DNA from: UBA4615 sp044368415
GTDB lineage: Bacteria > Pseudomonadota > Gammaproteobacteria > Burkholderiales > Burkholderiaceae_E
Direction of reading: 5' to 3'
Length of the DNA: 64,000 nt
Assembly: GCA_044368415.1 (NCBI GenBank)
Contig: JBIPLJ010000005.1
Location: forward strand, 1-64,000
Part shown: positions 44,360 to 52,948 of the stretch, in pieces
How positions within the stretch are numbered: the stretch's first letter is position 1
How the letters are laid out: the number at the start of each line of letters is the position of its first letter
Made by a program: the position numbers and the translations under genes
Notes under the pieces: model-generated
The model's input: the letters and a program-made list of their open reading frames with translations, nothing else
The model's database searches: none
Told to the model about the DNA's origin: nothing

Positions 44360-45802
44360 TCAGGCCCGCGCCGCCGGCGCCGCCTTCCAGAAATACCGCA
44401 CGAAGCCCCGGTTGGGGTCCGCGTCCTTGATCCGGAACACCATCTTCACCGGCAGCCCGACGTCCATCGAGGCCGGATCGACCTCGGTGAAGTCCATGAG
44501 CATTCGCCCGCCGCCGTCGACCTGCACCATCCCGAAATAGGTGGGCGGATCGGGGCTGTAGGTCAGGCTGTCGGCGGTATACGAGAGCACCTTGCCCGTG
44601 CGCTCCGAGAAGACGTAGTCATCCTGGCTGTCGAGGGCGTTGCAGTCTGGGTTCACGCAGTAGCGCTGCCGCGGGAACTGCACCGTGCTGCAGGCGCGGC
44701 ACCGGCCGCCCACCAGGCCCTCGATCATGTCGCGGTTGCGGTAGAGCACGCTCATCGCGGTGACCTTGTCCACCTCGGCACGCATGCCGCGCTCCAGGTC
44801 AAGCGTGCCGGTAAACGACAGCCAGCGCAGGTAGTTCGATTCCTCACGGCGCTCGGCGAGCGCGCCCTTCACGCCACGCCTGGCCGCCGTCAAGCCGCTG
44901 CCGACCTCGAGCAGCAGTGCATCGCAGCCCTCGCCGAAGCCGGCGACGAGCACGGTGTCGCCCGGCCTTGCGTCCTCGAGCGCGGCGGCAAGCATCAGTA
45001 GCGGGTGCGCGGCGCCGGTGTCGCCGACGGTGGCGCCGAGCGCATCCCGCACCGAGCCCTCGGGCAGGCCACATTTCTTGGCGACCGCCGTCTGCACACG
45101 CGCAAGCGTCCCCGGCATCACGAAGTGCGCGATCGAACCAGGCGCGACGCCGCAGCGCTCGAGCAACGCCGAGACCGCTTTCGGGACGATCTTCAGGTAG
45201 CCCTCGTCGCGGATCCAGCGCTCCTCCCAGCCGTAGTCGGTGTCCTTGTCGCCCATCCGGTACTGATGGATGAAGTCGACCGACTCGGTGTGGGCGCCGA
45301 GGAGCCGGGCGATGGGGGTACCCTCGCCCACCAGCATCGCCACTGCGCCGTCGCCGTACTGCATCTCCTGACTGCTGCCGGCCTTGGCGCGGCGCATGTC
45401 GGAGGCGATGACCAGGCTGCGCTCGCGCCCCTCGAGCGCGGCGATCAGCGCGCCGGTGCCGGCGCGCAGGCTACCGGCTGCGTCGCTCGTGCGCAGCGCG
45501 CTCGCCAGCTGCAGCGCAGTGGCGACGACGGTAGCGTTCTGGCGGTCGTCGAACGGATGGGTGGTCGAGGCGAGCACCACCTGTCTCAACGCGCCTCGGT
45601 CGGTGTCACCGAGGCAGTCGCGGGCGGCCTCGACCGCCATCGTGATCGGGTCCTCGTCCCAGTTGCCGATCGCACGCTCGCCCTTGCCCTGGCCCTTGAG
45701 CCCGGGCGCAAACCAGCCGTTGGCGGCCGCGATGGCCCGTCGCTGCATGCGCGTGCGCGGCAGGTACGCGCCGAACGAGAGAATGCCGAACGATGTTGTC
45801 AT
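44360..45802 (-). CDS. Fusion of HMG-CoA-synthase-like and DUF35 OB-fold/zinc-ribbon domains
   Basis: A 480-residue two-domain protein. Residues 1-330 have the HMG-CoA synthase/KAS III-like fold (SFGAYLPRTRM, VLASTTHPFDDRQNATVVA, MQYGDGAVAMLVGEG, VPGTLARVQ-like MPGTLARVQTA). Residues 360-480 are a DUF35 module with the zinc ribbon C-x2-C (GRCRACSTV) and C-x4-C (YCVNPDC), then an OB-fold. At the position where HMG-CoA synthases have the nucleophilic Cys (C-x-A-G-T), this protein reads SLRAGTGAL, so the Cys is missing. Function in carbon-carbon cleavage or as a substrate-channelling partner for the thiolase 16 bases downstream is inference. Confidence 0.82.
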   Translation of the reverse strand: MTTSFGILSFGAYLPRTRMQRRAIAAANGWFAPGLKGQGKGERAIGNWDEDPITMAVEAARDCLGDTDRGALRQVVLASTTHPFDDRQNATVVATALQLASALRTSDAAGSLRAGTGALIAALEGRERSLVIASDMRRAKAGSSQEMQYGDGAVAMLVGEGTPIARLLGAHTESVDFIHQYRMGDKDTDYGWEERWIRDEGYLKIVPKAVSALLERCGVAPGSIAHFVMPGTLARVQTAVAKKCGLPEGSVRDALGATVGDTGAAHPLLMLAAALEDARPGDTVLVAGFGEGCDALLLEVGSGLTAARRGVKGALAERREESNYLRWLSFTGTLDLERGMRAEVDKVTAMSVLYRNRDMIEGLVGGRCRACSTVQFPRQRYCVNPDCNALDSQDDYVFSERTGKVLSYTADSLTYSPDPPTYFGMVQVDGGGRMLMDFTEVDPASMDVGLPVKMVFRIKDADPNRGFVRYFWKAAPAARA

Positions 45803-45803
45803 G

Positions 45804-46715
45804 TCAGACTGGATCCCAGTTGAAGACGTCGCCGGAGCGCTCGAGCGGATAAAAGCTCTTCTCCATGGCCGGCATCGCGTGATGGGCGACCGTCTCGGGC
45901 GTCCAGCCATCGCCGCGGTGGACCGAGCGGATCGGCCGGCTCTGGCCCATCAGGAAGATCTCGTTGGCGCGGACCGCGAAGATCTGGCCGCTGACCTGCT
46001 CGGCCTGGTCGCTGCAGAGATAGACCGCGAGCGGCGCGATCTTCGCCGTCTCCATCGCCTGCATGCGCGCGAGCCGCGCCTGCTGCTCGGGCGTGTCCGA
46101 CGGGATGGTGCCGATCAGCCGGCTCCAGGCGAAGGGCGAGATGCAGTTCGAGCGGACCTTGAAGCGGGCCATGTCGAGCGCGATCGACTTGGACAGGCCA
46201 ACGATGCCGAGCTTGGCCGCGGCGTAGTTGGCCTGGCCGAAGTTGCCGATCAGCCCAGAGGTCGAGGTCATGTGGACGAAGGCCCCGCGCTCCTCGCTCT
46301 TGAAGATTGTCGCCACCGCCCGCGCCACGTAGAACGAGCCGTTCAGGTGAACGTCGATGACCGCCTTCCAGTCCTCGATCGACATGTTGTGGAAAATCCG
46401 GTCGCGCAGGATGCCGGCGTTGTTGACCACCGCGTGGACCGTCCCGAACGCGTCGACCGCGGTCTTCACGATCCGGTTGGCCGACTCCCACTCGGCGACG
46501 CTGTCGGTGTTGGCGACGGCCGTGCCGCCCGCCTTGCGGATCTCGTCGACCACCTGCGCAGCGGGGCCGGCGTCGCTGCCCTCGCCGGTGGCGGACACGC
46601 CCGGGTCGTTCACCACGACCTTCGCGCCCTGCACGGCCATCATCATTGCGATGTCGCGACCGATGCCCCGGCCCGAGCCGGTCACGATCACCACCTTGTC
46701 CTTCAGCATCGTCAT
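45804..46715 (-). CDS. SDR-family oxidoreductase
   Basis: A 303-residue short-chain dehydrogenase resembling the multifunctional-protein 3-hydroxyacyl-CoA dehydrogenase group. Cofactor motif VTGSGRGIGRDIAMMMAVQG, VVNNAGILRDRIFHNMSIEDW near residue 95, Ser in MTSTSGLIGNFGQ and Y-x3-K in YAAAKLG. AGAGGAG precedes the first of two close ATGs. Its stop is one base from the next start. It acts in the leftward acyl-CoA operon. Confidence 0.88.
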   Translation of the reverse strand: MTMLKDKVVIVTGSGRGIGRDIAMMMAVQGAKVVVNDPGVSATGEGSDAGPAAQVVDEIRKAGGTAVANTDSVAEWESANRIVKTAVDAFGTVHAVVNNAGILRDRIFHNMSIEDWKAVIDVHLNGSFYVARAVATIFKSEERGAFVHMTSTSGLIGNFGQANYAAAKLGIVGLSKSIALDMARFKVRSNCISPFAWSRLIGTIPSDTPEQQARLARMQAMETAKIAPLAVYLCSDQAEQVSGQIFAVRANEIFLMGQSRPIRSVHRGDGWTPETVAHHAMPAMEKSFYPLERSGDVFNWDPV

Positions 46716-46737
46716 GGTCTCCTCTGCCTTCCTCTGA

Positions 46738-47607
46738 TCAGCCCAGCGTCGCGGTCCCATGGCTGAGCACGATGATGTCGCGCTCCACCACGTGGGTGCG
46801 GAACTGCACCGTGTCGCCGCGGAACCAGATCTCGACGCGCAGCGTCTCGCCCGGATAAACCGGCGCGGCGAAGCGCGTGCCGATCGACTTCAGGCGCGAG
46901 GCGTCGCCGCCGCAGACGGCGCTGACCAGCGCCCAGCCGGTGATGCCGAACGAGCACAGCCCGTGCAGGATCGGCGCTTTGAAGCCGGCCGCGGCCGCGA
47001 CCTTCGGGTCTGCATGCAGCGGGTTGTCGTCGCCAGAGAGCCGGTAGACGAGCGCGGCCTCGGGGCGGGTCTTCCATTCGAAAACGGTATCGGGCGGTGT
47101 GTCGGGCGTGGCGGGCCGCGCCGGTGGCGGCTCGTCGGACGGCTGGCCGCCCGCGGCGAAGCCGCCGTCACCGCGCATGAACGACACGCTGCGGCTGGTG
47201 GCCAGGCGCGCGCCGGTGGCGGCGTCGGTGATCTCGCGCTCGGAGTACATCAGCGCGCCCTTGCCGGCGCCCTTGTCGACCAGCCGCGTCACCTTGGTGA
47301 GGCCGACGACGGTGGCCTCGGCGGGCAGCGGCGCATGAAGCTCGAGCTCCTGCTCGCCGTGCAACAGCTTCACCCAGTCGATGCCGGTGCGCGGATTCTT
47401 GGCAAAGAAGCCGGGCGAGCCGAGAACGACGGCCATCGTCGGCAGCGCCTGAAGGCCGTCCTCGTAGGTGTATCGCAGCTGGATCGGGTCGAGCGGATCC
47501 TGGCCGAGTCCCAGCCCCAGGGCGTATAGGATGGTGTCGCGCTGCGTGTAGGCCTGGGTCAGCGGCTCGAAGGGCCAACGCTTGAGCGTGGCGACGTCGA
47601 TGGGCAT
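46738..47607 (-). CDS. MaoC-family hydratase (2-enoyl-CoA hydratase 2 type)
   Basis: A 289-residue double-hotdog protein. The C-terminal half holds the hydratase motif, with YRLSGDDNPLHADPKVAAAAGF and PILHGLCSFGITGWALV carrying the catalytic Asp and His. The N-terminal half (YALGLGLGQDPLD and FEPLTQ) is the degenerate hotdog. Such enzymes hydrate trans-2-enoyl-CoA with R stereochemistry. GGAG precedes the start. Confidence 0.9.
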   Translation of the reverse strand: MPIDVATLKRWPFEPLTQAYTQRDTILYALGLGLGQDPLDPIQLRYTYEDGLQALPTMAVVLGSPGFFAKNPRTGIDWVKLLHGEQELELHAPLPAEATVVGLTKVTRLVDKGAGKGALMYSEREITDAATGARLATSRSVSFMRGDGGFAAGGQPSDEPPPARPATPDTPPDTVFEWKTRPEAALVYRLSGDDNPLHADPKVAAAAGFKAPILHGLCSFGITGWALVSAVCGGDASRLKSIGTRFAAPVYPGETLRVEIWFRGDTVQFRTHVVERDIIVLSHGTATLG

Positions 47608-47668
47608 GCGGGAGTCTCCTCGTTGCGTCTCGGTGTTCGGATGCCGGCTGTGGCGCGCGGCGGTGGGT

Positions 47669-49450
47669 TCAGTCCTCGAAGCCCGCTGGCGCGGGCACGT
47701 CCATCTGCAGCAGCACCTGCGCGTAGCACTTGGCCAGGTTGTCGGTGCGCAGCGACGCCATCCCCCCGCCGCCCAGCACGTCGTGTAACAGGAAGTTCAT
47801 CGCACCGAACCCGGGCAGGTCGAACCGCTCGACGCGCGACGGCCCGTTGTGCGCAAAATGCGCCGCCACCCGCTCGGGCGTCAGCCAGGCCGATAGCAGC
47901 GGCAGCCACTCCGGGCGGCGGGCGACGATGCCGATGTTCGCCTTGTCGCCCTTGTCGCCGGAGCGACCGTGGGCCAACGCGATCAGCGGCACCGTCCGCG
48001 CGGACGCGCCCGGCAGCGCGGCCTCGATGTGGACGCGGGCCGGCGGCAGCACATACGCCTCGAAACCGCCCTCGACCGGAATCGCCACGGCATGGCGGCT
48101 GCCGTCGACGTCGATCGCCACCGGCACGGACCGCTTGGGCACCAGGAACGAGAACAGCCCGATCACCGGCGAGGGCGTCGGCCGCCCGCCGCCGAAGCCG
48201 GTGGTGCCCGGCGACATCGAGGTGCCAGCGGGCGCGAACTCGCGGGCGAACAGCTCGAGCGAGGCCTTCGACGGCGCACGCGCGGCGAGCTTGAGCACTA
48301 CCTCGCGCGCATCGGGCCGCGCAATCGCACCGAACATGTCCTCGGCACCCACGACCTCGATCCGCGTCTCGGTGAAGGCGGGCAGCTGCTGCTCCACCAG
48401 CATCCGCTGGATCCGGGTCAGCAGCGCCTCGCCGGTGCGGCGCGCCTTCTGCGCGGCGCGCTCGCCGGCGACCACCAGCAGCGCGACATTGCGAAAGCCG
48501 TCCGGATGGGTGGCGCTGACCTTGTAGGTATCGGTCGGGGCGCGGCCGCGCGCGCCGGTGACCCGCACCCGGTCCGGGCCGGTCTGCTCGAAGCGCACGC
48601 CGGTGAAGTCGCAGGCGACGTCGGGCACGTGGTAGGCACGCGGGTCGCCGATCTCGTAGAGGAGCTGCTCGCACAGCGCCGCCGGCGAGACCAGTCCGCC
48701 GGTGCCGGGCGGCTTGGTGATCTCGAAGCTGCCGTCGGCCTGCGCCTCGACGACCGGAAAGCCGATGTCATCCCAGTCGGGCACGGTGTCCCAGTCGGTA
48801 AAGAGCCCGCCGGTGGCCTGCGCGCCGCATTCGACCAGGTGTCCAGCCAGCGTGCCCTGTGCGAGCCGGTCGAACTCGGACGCCTGCCAGCCGAAGGCGT
48901 GCACCATGACGCCGAGCGTAACCGCCGAGTCGACACAGCGGCCGGTGATCACCACGTCGGCGCCGGCATCGAGCGCGCGGGCGATCGGCAGCGCGCCGAG
49001 ATAGGCGTTGACGCTTGCGAGCCTCGACGGGAATGGCGCGCCGCTGAACATCTCGGTCGTGCCGGCAGCCCGCAGCGCCTCGGCTTGGCCGGACAAATCG
49101 TCGCCGAGCACCACACCGATGCGCAGCGGCACGCCGAGTGCCTCGGCCACGCGGGCCAGCGCATCGCGGCAGGCGAGCGGGTTCACGCCGCCGGCGTTGG
49201 CCACCACCTTGATGCCGCGAGCCCGAAGCTCGGGCAGCAGCGAGTGCATCGTGATCTGGACGAAGTCGGTCGCATAGCCGGCGCCCGGATCCTTGGCCTT
49301 CTGCGCGGCCATGATCGACATCGTGACCTCGGCCAGGTAGTCGAAGACCAGGTACTCGATGTCGCCGCGGCGCACGAGCTGCGGGGCGGCCGAGGCCGTG
49401 TCGCCCCAGAAGCCGGAGGCGCTGCCGATCCGGACGGTCTGTCTCGTCAT
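47669..49450 (-). CDS. atuA: Acyclic terpene utilization protein AtuA (DUF1446)
   Basis: A 593-residue protein. RIGSASGFWGDTASAAPQLV opens DUF1446. VVANAGGVNPLACRDALARV and VITGRCVDSAVTLGVMVHAF lie in the first third. The C-terminal AtuA-like ferredoxin-fold domain begins near residue 490 (LIALAHGRSGDKGDKANIGI). Atu genes of Pseudomonas degrade citronellol/geraniol-type terpenes. AtuA is essential but biochemically undefined. It starts 29 bases after the tetR stop, so it probably shares that promoter. Confidence 0.9.
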   Translation of the reverse strand: MTRQTVRIGSASGFWGDTASAAPQLVRRGDIEYLVFDYLAEVTMSIMAAQKAKDPGAGYATDFVQITMHSLLPELRARGIKVVANAGGVNPLACRDALARVAEALGVPLRIGVVLGDDLSGQAEALRAAGTTEMFSGAPFPSRLASVNAYLGALPIARALDAGADVVITGRCVDSAVTLGVMVHAFGWQASEFDRLAQGTLAGHLVECGAQATGGLFTDWDTVPDWDDIGFPVVEAQADGSFEITKPPGTGGLVSPAALCEQLLYEIGDPRAYHVPDVACDFTGVRFEQTGPDRVRVTGARGRAPTDTYKVSATHPDGFRNVALLVVAGERAAQKARRTGEALLTRIQRMLVEQQLPAFTETRIEVVGAEDMFGAIARPDAREVVLKLAARAPSKASLELFAREFAPAGTSMSPGTTGFGGGRPTPSPVIGLFSFLVPKRSVPVAIDVDGSRHAVAIPVEGGFEAYVLPPARVHIEAALPGASARTVPLIALAHGRSGDKGDKANIGIVARRPEWLPLLSAWLTPERVAAHFAHNGPSRVERFDLPGFGAMNFLLHDVLGGGGMASLRTDNLAKCYAQVLLQMDVPAPAGFED

Positions 49451-49479
49451 GTTCGTCTCCTGCCTGCCCGGCACGACGG

Positions 49480-50163
49480 TCAGCGCGCCCTTGCCCGCAG
49501 CTCGCCTTCCAGCCGCGCGAGCCGCGCCTCGATCCGCTCCAGCGGCGCCTCGGCCGCCGGAACCGGCCGCGGCCCGAAGCCCTCGAGCAGCAGCCCCGCC
49601 ATCTCGCGCGCCATCCGCGCCGGCTCGATCCGCCGGCCGCGCCCCAGCAGGTCACGCACCCGGTGCTCCAGCCCGCCGAAGACGAAGTCCCGCGCCATTG
49701 CGAGGTCCAGGTCGGCCCGCAGCTCGCCGCGCGCCACCCCATCGGACAGTGTCCGGGTCATGAACTGCACGTAACGCCGGTTCAGCGCGTGCAGCTTGGA
49801 GCCGAAGTACGGCTGCCCGCCGCGCGCCTCGCGGCCCAGCATCGCCGAGATGCCCGGATCGTCGACCGCGATCTGCAGGTGCCGCGCGATGAGGAAGCGC
49901 AGCCGGTCGGCGGTGCCGTCGAGCGACGCGAAGCGCGGCTCGATGTCGGCGATCAGCGCATCGTAGACGTCGGTCAGCACCGCGTCGAACAGGTCGCGCT
50001 TGTTGCGGAAGTAGGTGTAAAGCGTGCCTTCGACACAGTCGGCGCGGGCGGCAATCTCGGCCATCGAGGCGTCCTCGAAGCGGCGGGCGATGAACACCTC
50101 GCGCGCCGCGCCGAGGATCTCGGCGCGGCGGACCGCCTTGCGTCGCCTGGGCAGTGCCGTCAT
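49480..50163 (-). CDS. TetR-family transcriptional regulator
   Basis: A 227-residue repressor. The HTH is in MAEIAARADCVEGTLYTYFRNKRDLFDAVL (split around residues 35-62), followed by an all-helical ligand-binding domain and a long Arg/Glu-rich C-terminal helix. It is the first gene of the leftward operon and lies divergent from the SDR-atuC operon. A palindrome in its own promoter suggests autorepression and control of both halves, with an acyl-CoA probably as effector. Confidence 0.9.
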   Translation of the reverse strand: MTALPRRRKAVRRAEILGAAREVFIARRFEDASMAEIAARADCVEGTLYTYFRNKRDLFDAVLTDVYDALIADIEPRFASLDGTADRLRFLIARHLQIAVDDPGISAMLGREARGGQPYFGSKLHALNRRYVQFMTRTLSDGVARGELRADLDLAMARDFVFGGLEHRVRDLLGRGRRIEPARMAREMAGLLLEGFGPRPVPAAEAPLERIEARLARLEGELRARAR

Positions 50164-50195
50164 CGTCGCCGGAGCGCACGAAGGCGCGTTGCTGA

Positions 50196-50219
50196 GTACG
50201 ATTCAGTATAGGCTCGTAC
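50196..50219. promoter_or_regulatory. Palindromic operator of the TetR regulator
   Basis: Perfect 6-base arms GTACGA and TCGTAC are separated by 12 bases, in the divergent gap. The -10 box of the tetR promoter lies within the spacer. TetR regulators commonly bind such inverted repeats over their own promoter. Confidence 0.65.
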
Positions 50220-50232
50220 AGGGTGGCGTCAA
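50205..50232 (-). promoter_or_regulatory. Promoter of tetR-atuA operon
   Basis: On the minus strand TTGACG (50227-50232) and TATACT (50205-50210) are each 5-of-6 matches to the sigma-70 boxes, with a 16-base spacer. Transcription would start near 50198, about 35 bases before the tetR ATG. The rightward operon promoter was not found by eye. Confidence 0.7.
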
Positions 50233-50366
50233 GACGGACGACCCGAAAACCGCTTTCATCGCGTATTCCAGAGGCCCCTGCTGGCACCCGTGCTGCACCG
50301 CAACTTGACGGATCACTACCCCGAACTCACGCTGTCGGAACCCCGCTCATCATCTGCGACGCCTGC

Positions 50367-51293
50367 ATGGACGCCACCGTCAACGCCCCCGCCCCACGCG
50401 CCGACCGCTACCGGTCGGTGTTCCGACGGGGGCTGTTCGAGGGCCGCAGCGTCATCGTCACTGGCGGTGGATCGGGCATCGGACGCTGCACTGCGCATGA
50501 ACTGGTGGCGCTCGGCGCCTCGGTCGCCCTGATCGGACGCAAGCCCGAGAAACTCGAGCGGGTCGCCGCCGAGATCGCCGAGGCCGGCGGCCGCGCCACC
50601 TGCCATCCGCTGGACATTCGCGACGAGGCCGGCGTGCAGGCCGGCATCGACGCGGTGCTAGCCGCACACGGGCGCATCGACGGACTGGTCAACAACGCCG
50701 GTGGCCAGTTCCCCGGGGCGGCCGAGAGCTTCACGCTCAAGGGCTGGGAGGCCGTGATCCGCAACAACCTCACCGGCGGCTTCCTGATGTCGCGCGAGGT
50801 GTTCAACCGCTGGATGAAGGACCACGGCGGAGCCATCGTCAACATCATTGCGGACATCTGGGGCGGCATGCCCTCGATGGCGCACTCGGGCGCCGCCCGT
50901 GCGGGCACGCTGAATCTGACCGAGACGCTGGCCTCCGAGTGGGCGCCCTCGGGCGTCCGGGTCAACGCGGTCGCACCCGGCTGGATCGCCTCCAGCGGCA
51001 TGGAGACCTACCCCGACGAGGTCAAGGCGCGCCTGGCGAAGCAGTGGAAGATGGTGCCGATGCAGCGCTACGGTTCCGAGGCCGAGATCTCGGCGGCCAT
51101 CGTCTTCCTGCTGTCGGAGGCGGCGAACTTCATCACCGGCGACTGCCTCCGCGTCGACGGCGGCGTGCCGAACGCGCGTCCGAACGCGCCGGCGCAGCCG
51201 CTGCGCGTGACGGACTCGGGCTCGCAGCGGACCTTCGACGGCTTTCACCTATCGAGCCCGCCGGCGTTCATGAACATCGAGCCGAAGGGCTGA
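50367..51293 (+). CDS. SDR-family oxidoreductase (AtuB/AtuG-like)
   Basis: A 308-residue short-chain dehydrogenase. Cofactor motif VTGGGSGIGRCTAHELVALG, NNAGGQFPG near residue 112 and a 2,4-dienoyl-CoA-reductase-like composition. The usual Ser-Tyr-Lys core is altered. The region reads NIIADIWGGMPSMAHSGAARAG, with His/Ser where Y-x3-K is expected. This is the peroxisomal dienoyl-CoA reductase/citronellol-type variant. It is the first gene of the rightward operon. Confidence 0.82.
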   Translation: MDATVNAPAPRADRYRSVFRRGLFEGRSVIVTGGGSGIGRCTAHELVALGASVALIGRKPEKLERVAAEIAEAGGRATCHPLDIRDEAGVQAGIDAVLAAHGRIDGLVNNAGGQFPGAAESFTLKGWEAVIRNNLTGGFLMSREVFNRWMKDHGGAIVNIIADIWGGMPSMAHSGAARAGTLNLTETLASEWAPSGVRVNAVAPGWIASSGMETYPDEVKARLAKQWKMVPMQRYGSEAEISAAIVFLLSEAANFITGDCLRVDGGVPNARPNAPAQPLRVTDSGSQRTFDGFHLSSPPAFMNIEPKG

Positions 51294-51297
51294 AGCG

Positions 51298-52926
51298 GTG
51301 CCGGTCATCGAGTCCCGCATCGACCCATCCTCGGCCGCCTTCGCCGAGCAGCGCGCCGGCATGCTCGCGCTGGTCGAGCGGCTGCGCGCACTCGAGGCGC
51401 GCTCGGCGGCGACGTCTGCGAAGTCCAAGCCGCTCTTCGACAAGCGCGGCCAGCTGCTGCCGCGCGAGCGCGTGGCCCGGCTGCTCGACGCCGGGGCCCC
51501 GTGGCTCGAGCTTTCCTCACTCGCCGGCTGGCTGGTCGATGACCCGAATCCGGACACCTCCGTGCCCGGCGGCGGGATGATCAACGGCATCGGCAGCGTC
51601 GGCGGCACTCGCTGCATGATCACTGCGAGCGACGCCGGCATCGACGCCGGCGCCATCCAGCACATGGGCCGCGAGAAGCTGCTGCGCGCGCAGGAGATCG
51701 CTCTGCAGAACAAGCTGCCCTTTGTGCAGCTGATCGAATCGGCGGGCGCGAACCTGCTCAAGTACCAGGTTGACGGATTCGTCCACGGCGGGCGGATCTT
51801 CTACAACCTCGCGCGCCTGTCGGCCGAAGGCATCCCGGTGGTGGCGGTGGTGCATGGCTCGTCGACCGCGGGCGGCGCCTACATGCCGGGCCTGTCGGAC
51901 TACGTGGTGATGGTTCGCGGTCGCGCCCGCGCCTTCCTCGCCGGTCCGCCGCTGCTCAAGGCCGCCACCGGCGAGATCGCGACCGACGAGGAGCTGGGCG
52001 GCGGCGAGATGCACGCAACCGTCTCCGGCCTGGGCGAATACCTCGCAGACGACGACGCCGACGGGCTGCGCATCGCCCGCGAGCTGATGCTGCGGCTGCA
52101 GTGGGATGCGTACTCCGAGCCCGCCACGCTCGCGGACGATCCCTCGCTCGAGCCGATCCACCCGCCCGACGAGCTCGCCGGCACGATGCCGCTCGACTTC
52201 CGCCAGCCGGTGGACATGCACGAGGTGATCGCCCGGATCGTCGACCGCTCCGAGTTCCTGGACTTCGGCGCCGACTTCGGCCCGGCCACCGTCTGCGGCC
52301 ATGCCGCGCTGTACGGCCGGCCGATCGGCGTTGTGACCAACAACGGGCCGCTCGATCCGGCCGGCGCGACCAAGGCCACGCACTTCATCCAGTCGTGCTG
52401 CCAGGCGGGCATACCGCTGCTCTACCTGCAGAACACCACCGGCTACATCGTCGGGCGCGCCTCCGAGCAGGCCGGCATGATCAAGCACGGCTCGAAGATG
52501 ATCCAGGCGGTGGCCAACGCCAACGTGCCGTCGATTACGCTGATGTGCGGCGCGTCCTTCGGCGCGGGCAACTACGGCATGTGCGGGCGCGCCTACGGGC
52601 CGCGCTTCGTCTTCGCCTGGCCGAACGCCCGCACCGCGGTGATGGGCGGCGAGCAGGCCGCTCTGGTGATGCGCATCGTCGCCGAAGGCGGCGCCAAGCG
52701 CCGCGGCCTGCCGGTCGACGAGGCGCAGCTCGCCGCGGTCGAGCAGAAGATCGTCGCCAGCTTCGAGCGCCAGTCCGACGCCTTCTACACCAGCGGGCGC
52801 CTGCTCGACGACGGTGTCATCGATCCCCGCGACACGCGGCGCGTGCTCGGCCTGGCCTTCGAGCTATGCCGCAGCGCCGAGCGCCGCAAGCTGCGTCCGG
52901 TGCAGTTCGGCGTGGCCCGACCCTGA
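51298..52926 (+). CDS. atuC: Acyl-CoA carboxylase carboxyltransferase (beta) subunit, geranyl-/methylcrotonyl-CoA type
   Basis: The 542-residue carboxyltransferase moves CO2 from biotin to a CoA substrate. VHGSSTAGGAYMPGLSDYVVMV is the CoA oxyanion region near residue 185, and NNGPLDPAGATKATHFIQSCC and GASFGAGNYGMCGRAYGPRF form the second half. It starts with GTG at 51298, five bases after the SDR stop. It belongs to the MCC/GCC branch. The symbol rests on context with atuA and the AtuD-like gene. A leucine (liuB) role is the main alternative. Confidence 0.8.
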   Translation: MPVIESRIDPSSAAFAEQRAGMLALVERLRALEARSAATSAKSKPLFDKRGQLLPRERVARLLDAGAPWLELSSLAGWLVDDPNPDTSVPGGGMINGIGSVGGTRCMITASDAGIDAGAIQHMGREKLLRAQEIALQNKLPFVQLIESAGANLLKYQVDGFVHGGRIFYNLARLSAEGIPVVAVVHGSSTAGGAYMPGLSDYVVMVRGRARAFLAGPPLLKAATGEIATDEELGGGEMHATVSGLGEYLADDDADGLRIARELMLRLQWDAYSEPATLADDPSLEPIHPPDELAGTMPLDFRQPVDMHEVIARIVDRSEFLDFGADFGPATVCGHAALYGRPIGVVTNNGPLDPAGATKATHFIQSCCQAGIPLLYLQNTTGYIVGRASEQAGMIKHGSKMIQAVANANVPSITLMCGASFGAGNYGMCGRAYGPRFVFAWPNARTAVMGGEQAALVMRIVAEGGAKRRGLPVDEAQLAAVEQKIVASFERQSDAFYTSGRLLDDGVIDPRDTRRVLGLAFELCRSAERRKLRPVQFGVARP

Positions 52927-52948
52927 ACTCGATTCCCACGGAGCTTCC

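Noticed and set aside
47969..49774. 601-residue plus-strand open frame opposite atuA
   Set aside because: His/Arg/Gln-rich shadow with no family motif, entirely inside the well-supported minus-strand atuA and tetR genes.
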